The notes under the pieces were generated by a model. That model searched no databases and had not been told where the DNA came from. It saw only the letters and a program-made list of their open reading frames with translations. 64,000 nt of DNA from Ceratothoa steindachneri (Eukaryota; Arthropoda; Malacostraca; Isopoda; Cymothoidae), in assembly GCA_963969495.1 (NCBI GenBank), contig OZ018323.1, forward strand, positions 80,920,919 through 80,984,918. Reading direction: 5' to 3'. Below, in pieces: positions 45,001-54,000 of the stretch. A program made the translations under genes and the position numbers. The stretch's first letter is position 1. Every line of letters starts with the position of its first letter.

Positions 45001-48000
45001 ATGAGTAGCAGCAAAGGAGTTCAAATGGGTTCATTTTCATGAGTAGCAGCTAAATAGTTCAAAAGGGTTCTATCTCATGAAGAACAGTAAATGGGTTCAT
45101 TCTCATGAGTACTGAAAAAGGGGTTAAAATGGGCTCATTCTCATGAGGAGCAGCAAAGGGGTGAAAAACGGATTCATTCTCACAAGTAACAGCAAAGGGG
45201 TTCAAATGGGTTCGTTCTCACGAGTAGCAGCAAATGAGTTCGTTGTCGAGAGGAGCAGCAAAGTGGTTCATTCCCAAGAGTAACAGTAAAGGAGTTCAAA
45301 TGGGTTTGTTCTCACGAGTAGCAGCAAAGGGGTTCATTCTCACGAGTAACAGCAAAGGGGTTCAAATGGGTTCATTCTCATGAGTAGCAGAAAAGGTGTT
45401 CGGTCTCACGAGGCAGCAAAGGGCTTCAAATGGATTCATTCTCACGAGTGGCGGCAAGGGGGGTGGGGGTCAAATGGTTTCATTCTCACGAGTAGCACCC
45501 AACGCTTCAAATACGTTCTTTCTTCTAAGTAGTTATGTTCGTGTGTGAATTTTCTCCTGAAGAAACTGATAAATGGTGTAAGGTATGTGCCAAGTACATG
45601 CATCTGGTGAAACCATAAGATCATATAGTTATGGAAACATTATGACAGGTTCTCAGAATGTATGAAAGTGATACACCTACACTGTTCCATCTCCCCAATT
45701 CAGAACAGTACACTAGAAACTGAACATGCTCACACAGATCTCAAACACTTACAGTCAAGTGCTCTTCGAAACAACACACCCTGAACATCTTAAATTAAAC
45801 ATACGCTCAATCCCCAAACAAACATCGAACTAATCAGCTTCCTAAGCAATCACAACATACACATAGCTCTCATTCAAGCAACAAATTTAGCCCCCCCCCC
45901 CCAAACTACCAATACACTACACACAAAAGAGTAGAAATGTGAAGAGCACATTGCCTCCTAACAGTACACAATATAACCCTAACACCGCATCGCACACCAA
46001 AACACGACAAAAGATACAATCGATAAGGATCAAAGTCAGAAACGCAGAATACAGCCTAACAAACTTTTACAATTTCCCCATCCAGAAGAATACCAACAAA
46101 CTACACATCACTCCTAGAACCGCTCACACAACTACCCTAACTCTTCTGCAGTGATTTCAATGCACACTACCAATCATGGCTCACAACATAATCGGCAGAC
46201 AACAGAGGTACACAAATCTCAGAACAATTTCACAGAGACAAACACAAGAGATATCAACACTGCTCTACACACAAGTCACTTGGAACCCAAAAGCAGACAC
46301 ACACACACCCCGGTTGTGTGATGTCACCATAGATGTTTAGTATTTTTTATATATAAGGATAATGCGAAAAGTAGAGGTTCGGAAAGGTAAAGTTTCAGGG
46401 GTGGTGAGAACGCTAAGGGTGTGAGTCTAAAGTGTGCTAGAAATCTGTTTTGGGAGCATGTAAGAGCCATGGGTGGTATATGGGAGTGAGACTATAGTAA
46501 GAAAGAAGAAGAAAGAGCGAGAGGGGTGGCTGTGTGCAAGGATTAGAGAGAGTCGGAAACGAGTGGGTAAGATGTATTTATGGTGTGAGGGCAGAAGTGA
46601 ACGAGGTTCTAACAGCGTGTTCTGTAATAATAATAATAAACGGTTTATTATATGAGTACAGCCGAGGCTAAAAATAAATACTAGATACATATATAGTTAG
46701 GAGGGTATAATATTTATAAGAATATGTTAAAATATGAGATTTGCTTAGTGATAATTAACATTAAATGTTTCAAAAATATATGTACAATGAAGGAAGTATA
46801 AATTCGTATTAACTAACACCTAATTGTAAAGTACATACCGTGGTGGTAAGGGCATGTAAGAAGAATGGATAGAAATAAAGTGGAAGAGAATATATGCATG
46901 TCAGGGTGTGAGAAGGGTTGTAAGATCGTGTAGAATGTTAGATAATTGCGCCAATCGTCCATTTTTTTATCTTAGACCCCCCCCCCCCCCCATCGGATAA
47001 TGAAAGTGGTAGAAAGATCAAAGGACAAACGCTGGTAAGTTAGAGGGGGATGGGCAGGAAGCTGAGTAGTACTGCGTTTTGCCACCAACCATCGAGCAAT
47101 TTGTGGCCCAATGCAGTGTCACTCGTTTCACGTTTGAGGAGTGTGGACACGAACACAACTTGGGCGAAGGGTGGGGGCGGTGTTACGATTGGCTATAGGT
47201 ATGGTGGCGGAGCTAGCTAGACCCATGAGTCAGAATGGTGGGAAAATCAAACGCCTCACCCGCTGGGAGAACGAGCGAGAGCTCCGCATAAAAAGTCGGT
47301 TGATTATGTGACTTTGAGAGAGAGAGAGAGCCGCCCAAAGAGGAAGAAAGCGGTTGAAGACGAACAATAATAATAATCACCACCAACCACTTCACCACTA
47401 ATCATGTTCGGCGCGCATCAATGCACCTAGCCCCACCTACTCCTAATAGACTGGTACAAGGCTCGATCGACCTGGAGGTCCTCCCGCGACACTCACCTCA
47501 CGACTAGGACCGCGTAGTGGGGGGAGTAACCAGAGAGGCCGAACGCGGTGGTGCGCAGGTACTTCTGGTCACCGGCAAGGTCGATGAAGTTGACGATCTT
47601 GCACGATTTCTTGCAAATGTCTTCATCGTTGTAGTCGCGACTCCGCGTGCACGTCTGGTCGATCACGTGCCCCTGCAACAGGAACGACGGCGTAAGGAGA
47701 AGAGAAAAGGAAAAAAAGAAAGGAACCTCCTCAATGACACACCTGAAGAAGCAAGAAAAGAGTTGGGTAGATGAAGTAAAGGGGTGGCGAAATAAAAATG
47801 GCTACATGACAACACTAAAGTCTGACCAGCAGAACATATTACAAATCTATGTGTGTGTGCAAAGCAAAGGAGCCCTCAAAAGCACGGAATTGAGACTACC
47901 TGCGGGAATAAAAGAAGTACACAAAAGTTCGAGCATAGAATCTTAGTCAGCAAAATACTCCTAATTCGAGAAAAAGAGACGACATGCTTTTAATGGAGAA

Positions 48001-51000
48001 AGTGATGGAGCTAAGGCACTTATGGATGCGCCTAATGGGAACGTGGGCAAACCTATAGTTTGATCAATGCACCAATTGAGAAAGTGGGCAAACCAATACA
48101 CCTGATGGGAGGGAATGTGAGCAGAAGAGACATGGCTCGACCAATGCGTGTAATGGGAACATGGACAGAGAAATGGTTCGACCAATGCTCCTAATTGGAA
48201 GTAAGCAGACCAATGCACTTAATGGGAATGTAAGCAGACCAATGGTTCAATCAATGCACCAAATGGGTTCATGAGTAAATAGATCAATTGGCCTAATTGG
48301 AATGTGGACAATGGTTCTAATGGAAACGTGAGCAGACCAATGGTTTAACCAATGCACTTAATGGGAATGTAAGCAGATCAATGGCTCAATCAAAGCACCT
48401 AATAGGATCATGAGTAAATAGATCAATGGGCCTAATTGGAATGTGGACAATGGTTCTAATGGAAACGTGAGCAGACCAATGGTTTAACCAATGCACTTAA
48501 TGGAATGTGGACAATGGTTCTAATGGAAACGTGAGCAGACCAATGGTTTAAACAATGCACTTAATGGGAATGTAAGCAGATCAATGGCTTAATCAAAGCA
48601 CCTAATAGGTTCATGAGTAAATAGATCAATGGGCCTAATTGGAATGTGGACAATGGTTCTAATGGAAACATGAGCAGACCAATGGTTTGACCAATGCACT
48701 TAATGGGAATGTAAGCAGATAAATGGTTCAATCAATGCGCCTAATGGGTTCATGAGTAAATAGATAAATGGACCTAATTGGAATGTGAGCAGACCAATGG
48801 TTTGACCAATGCACTTAATGGGAATGTAAACAAACCAATGGTTCAATCAATGCTCGGAATGGAAAAAAAACAATAACAATAGGGCACCAATCAGGAAAGA
48901 GGATCCCTCCTCTCTTTATGAGTCCGGGGAGGGGGGGGGGAAGGCTGTTTCAGCTGAGCAGCAGCTTGCACAGAGGGGGACTCAGCTTCTGTATCTGGCA
49001 CAACGCACAAGTTCGCTCCGATGGAAAACCTGCCATCTGGGACGGAGACATTTCTCGGATCATTTCCACCTCACGAGTGGCCTCCAACTGGGAATTCACG
49101 GCTTTCCCCTAAGGTGTTGGGAATCCTGACCGAGGACTCTCCGGATGGACAACGTGTCTTGGTAAGGCGCAAGGGACGGACAATGACGTCTCTTACTCAG
49201 CTAAAGGAGTTGAGGTAGTTCATCTGCCTCCATGGGGGAGGAACCAATGCGGCGCCTCCTCTGTAGCGCCGTTCTTGGTGGGCCTCTGAGAAATTAAAGG
49301 AGAACTCCTCCGTAAGTGGAGAGAAGCTTGGAGGCAACTCTCCAAAAGGAAGGGGGGGGGGCCCGAACCTGTCAGAATTGTAGAGAGGAGAGCCTCTCAA
49401 CCAAAGTTGAGGGGGGAAGTAGTCACTCACAACCGCTACGTAGAAATTCATGTATGGACAGTATACGCCAGACCCCAGACCAAACATACAGGAGGCAGAA
49501 AATCTTGTTAGTTGTCCAAAAAAGAGCAATTATCACCGGAGAGTTCCATAGGGAAAGTAAGAGGGGCCAATGAAAAGGTAGAGGAATGGAGTCATAGTGG
49601 ATTAGGCGCATAAAGGGACCCGGGTAGCGCAGCAGTTTCCTTAGATCTGGACCAAGAGTAAAAGTACAGTGTCACAGACCTTCGTTGCAGGCACTCTGGC
49701 CAGGAGGACGTGAAGCCCTCCAGGTAAAATGCATAACGAAATACACAGGGTGCCGCCTCCCTACGGTGAAGGTGGTAAGGAGAGTTGGTAAAGATAAAAA
49801 GGAAGTAGATGTTAGCTGAAGGAAGAGAAGCAAAGCTGGGACCGGACTGGGCGGCGAGTCTTATCAGCAGAGCGGCCAGGAAAACACATTGCCGCGCCTT
49901 ATACAGGGTCGAAAAAAAAGAAACCCCAGAGCTCACGATGAGCACTGTGTGTTCGAAAGAACGACGACACTAGCAATATATTACCTCGACATCAAATCCC
50001 ATGATTTGAAGGGAAATGGAAGACGTCTTGCCGGAATAGACTTCGTGGCGATGGCGGAAAACGTTTAGCCTGGCACAACCACGACCATTGTCCAGCTCCC
50101 CACGGGTCAAAACACCCAGGAGCGTCGATTTTCCTACGTCCGAGTTTCCTAAGACTGCCACTCGTATTTCGATGCTGTACTGGTCATCTGGAACCTAGTC
50201 GCCAAGAATAGATGGAAGATTAGTTACTAGGCTTGATTTATTAAGGAGAGTGAAAGTAAATTAGACGGGCCTGATGGACTAGGGTGATCAGTTGGGAAGT
50301 TTTATTTAGAGAAAAGAAAGAAAATTTATGCAATTAACAGTCATTTTGAAAACCAACTCTGCATAATAATACCATGAAAGTATTAAATGACCTTTAATGA
50401 GACTAGGGGAAGTGCCAACCACAACTTGCCTTGTGGCAACCAATTCTACACATCTTCCATTTTTTTTCTCTATCAAAGACCAGTAATACATGCAAACATT
50501 CAACTTTTAGCCACTGAAGCCACGATAATGAAACGAAAAATTCATATATTAAAAACTTCTTTTGTTATCCCCTGACTGGTTATTAAAGACAGACAGTGTC
50601 TGGCAGAAAGGCTGCCGCTGCAGTTGAGGGAACTCACAAGTCTTTAATTAAGGACAAATTGCATTTCTACATGTGGTCTTTCCTGAGGGGTGGTCTTACA
50701 GCTGGTACGAGTATATATAAACAAGGGTATTTTCATTCAAGGAAGAAGGCTTTGTTTTAGGTAGGGGTCTTACCACTAATTTGCACTTTTTATTAGAGGT
50801 CTTTCTCATTGGGGACTAACAGTTTAATGTGGGAGACAAACCACACATCTCAAAAGCATATGACAATCGCCAGAAAATCAACCAGAATCGTGATTCCAAC
50901 CATACCTGAGTGACAGCTACTTCTCTTAATTGGGAAGTGGTGTTTCTAATCAGCTAGGCCATACCTCTAGTGGGGAGTGAAGGGATGGAGGGAGAAGAGA

Positions 51001-54000
51001 AGAAAATATGAGGGTACTTACTTTTTATATCTCTCTTCAATGTGCCATGGTGGGTCTAAGGTCCCTCAGTGAGGTGGATTATTTTGCGGTTGTATTGGTG
51101 CATTATAGAAGGGTGGCTGTACCTACCCTGTGTTAGGTAGGGATTTCTGTCTATTTGTGAAGGTGGCTCATTTAGAATGTTTTGTTGGGAAATTATTTTG
51201 TGAGGGTTGTGAGAGATGCAGGAGGGAGGGACACATTATTGGGCTGGTTGGGATGGTGTAGTGATTGTGTATGTTCGCCTCCCCTCACTCTTGTACATAT
51301 ATGCCTAATCCCTGTCTTCTTTTCCAGGATGTTGGTGGTTAGTGTGATGGATGACTGTAGAGAGGATGATGAGAGGAGCTGGTGAGGTTGCCTGTGTGCA
51401 TACAATTGTGTAGACTTTTGAAAGTGCCTTCTCTTTTCTAGCTCCTTTGGGCCCATGAGTACTGTCGCTTGTGACAAGTTTCCAGACTGTGATATCTCAT
51501 CCTCACAGTTGGGAAGTACAAGTTGCAAAGCACAGCCAGTTCCAAGAGGAGAGTGTTGCTGTGAACTAGAGTCATTTCCTAGGCATGCGCTGTTGGGAAC
51601 AAAGGCCATTTGTGTCAACCTTATTTGTATAACCATGTACAGAAGCGTGTGGCCACATATTTTGATTGTATTTTTGGAAATTGTTATTTGTTGTCTTTGA
51701 AGAGAATCATTTTGTAATAGTGAATTATTTGTCTTCTTTTTTTGTGTTGCAATATTTCTACTGAGTAATATTTGTAAATATAAGAAATTTTCTGTCAGTG
51801 TAAATTCATTAGTTTTGAGTAATATGTGTAAATATAAGAAATTATTAAGAACTTGCTTACCTTTCTAACCAATACTTCAGCTACTTTTCTGTTTTGTCCT
51901 CTTTTGCCCTTGATGTTCTTCTCTCTTATGACTGTGAGTGATGCTCCTAATTGGCTGGCCATCCTGCGCAGGGTTTTCATAGAAGCTTCCAGCTCATGAT
52001 TTGTTAAACCTAATAGATGCCCAGAATCTTCCACTCCAATTTCATAGATTGCTTCCCCCAGCCCTTCTCTTAAACGCCATTGCATCTTTAGAAGAGAATT
52101 TTTAAAAAGTTATTTTTAGTATTTTGCTTCATTGGTGACTGAGGGGAAGGGATTAATAATTATTCAAAAAGGGTAACTTACGTAATCCAAGGAGAACAAG
52201 TTCACTCAATGAGGGAGAGAAAAAGAAGAAAAAAAAGGGGCAGAAGTAGCAAAAAAAGGTGCAATAGCAAACAGTTTAATGTGGATTCTGAACTATGGAT
52301 TTCTATTTATCCAAGAATAAAATTTTCAAAAATGGAGAGGCAATCAAATTATGAATTCTAACATCCATATAAAGGAATGCAAGGAGGAAAAGACCAAGAT
52401 TCTTTTTCAAATCAGAAAATAAAAATAATTATCAAACTTTAAAAAATAATTGAAAATCTACAACTGTATTTTGAAAATTATTTGGGCAGTCAGTTTTGCA
52501 AATTAATTTTTGCCATTTTATTTTCAACAGAATTTTTGCCCAGCAGCCTAATGATGCTTTACTAATCTTAATTCCCTTTAATCTTTTAAATTATATACCA
52601 AAGAAAAAAGCATTACTGAAAATCTCTCTCCAATATGTTGAAAAAAAGATCTTCATATCAAATTTAGACTTGCTTTGAAATTTAGACAATGAAAAATAAA
52701 GCCAAAAGCGTAAATTTCGAGACAATTTAACAATATACATTTTCAAATAGCACCATCATTCATAGAATTTAAAACTATTTTAAGCCATTTGACACTTTTA
52801 AAAGAGAGATTAAAAAATCTCACTCTACAATTGAACCTTTTTAATCCAGAATTATATGGACCAGCAAACTCTATGGTCTGGTACAATTTAAATAGGTAAC
52901 CAATTAGTTTATTGATATGCCTCCTAAATCTATCTCTCTGTCAGCCCTTGTGGCACTGAATAATGAGAAGTTTCTGGCAAATTTCATTAAGTAATTAAAC
53001 TTGAAAAATATGATATAGCCACACTAGATTCTGCTGGAATATACTTAAGAAAAGTACACTGCACTGCGCGGTGGCTAGAACAAACTGTGGCCAAGCTTAA
53101 TGTTTTGGGATAAGGAAAGTCACAAATCAGACTGCATTGGATTTATAGTTCCGAAAGAAAAGAAAATGATGGTTGGGGATAGTAGGAGGAGGAGTGAACC
53201 AATGTGTTCTGCAATAATGAGATTACAGAAGAATGGATCAAAATTGATAATGATGAGCCTTGTTTAATGACCAACTGATCAAGAGAAATAGTGGAGATAG
53301 TGTAGCAAGGTGAGGAGAAATAAGATCAGGAAGAAAGTACAGATAAAAATCAAGTGCAAGAAAGAACATAGATAAATGTATCCAGATGACCAGAGCAAAG
53401 GAACTTAATAACAGAAATCATGTTTATGTGATTCAAACAAAGTTAATGAGGCAGAAAGCCAGGGATTAGAGCCAGCTACATTTCAACAATGGTTTAAGAA
53501 GACTACCCTGCCAATGCTCATTCAGGAAATAAAAAATCCATTTCCATGCAGCTCCTATACCCAAGTGCAAGTAGGCCTAGGCCAGAAGTGGGTAAACTGT
53601 GGCCCGCAAAGGCTTTTCATGTTGCCCGCATTTCATTTAAGAATTCAACAAAATATTAAAAATTAATTATTGAACATTTTGCCCAAATCTTATTAATTTT
53701 TTATGTAATTACTAGATTCTTAAATCTGTCATTTTTAAATATATTTCATTCATAGATAAGATGTTCTTTAAAAAAATATGATACTTTATAACTATTTATT
53801 CTCATTACTTTTATCTACACACTTTTTCGATCATGGAAGTTAAGCTACATTGACTGTGGTTAGTACTTAGATGGGAGACACCTGGGCCCAGGGTAATGAT
53901 CACATGATGCAGAAGTGTACATCGTGGTATGGATTCCATGTTAAGCTCTAGGTCCCCACTGATATGTCTGGAAAGTTTAAAAGGGGTGGCAAAACTATGC

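Noticed and set aside
44380..45510. CRISPR-like array
   Set aside because: Units are contiguous tandem repeats without spacers, in a eukaryotic intron.
47517..47774. Plus-strand frame of 85 codons
   Set aside because: Antisense to GTPBP2 exon 4; the minus strand carries the conserved G3 motif.
51193..51636. Minus-strand frame of 147 codons in GTPBP2 intron 2
   Set aside because: No domain, and it does not fit between exons 2 and 3, which join directly in phase.
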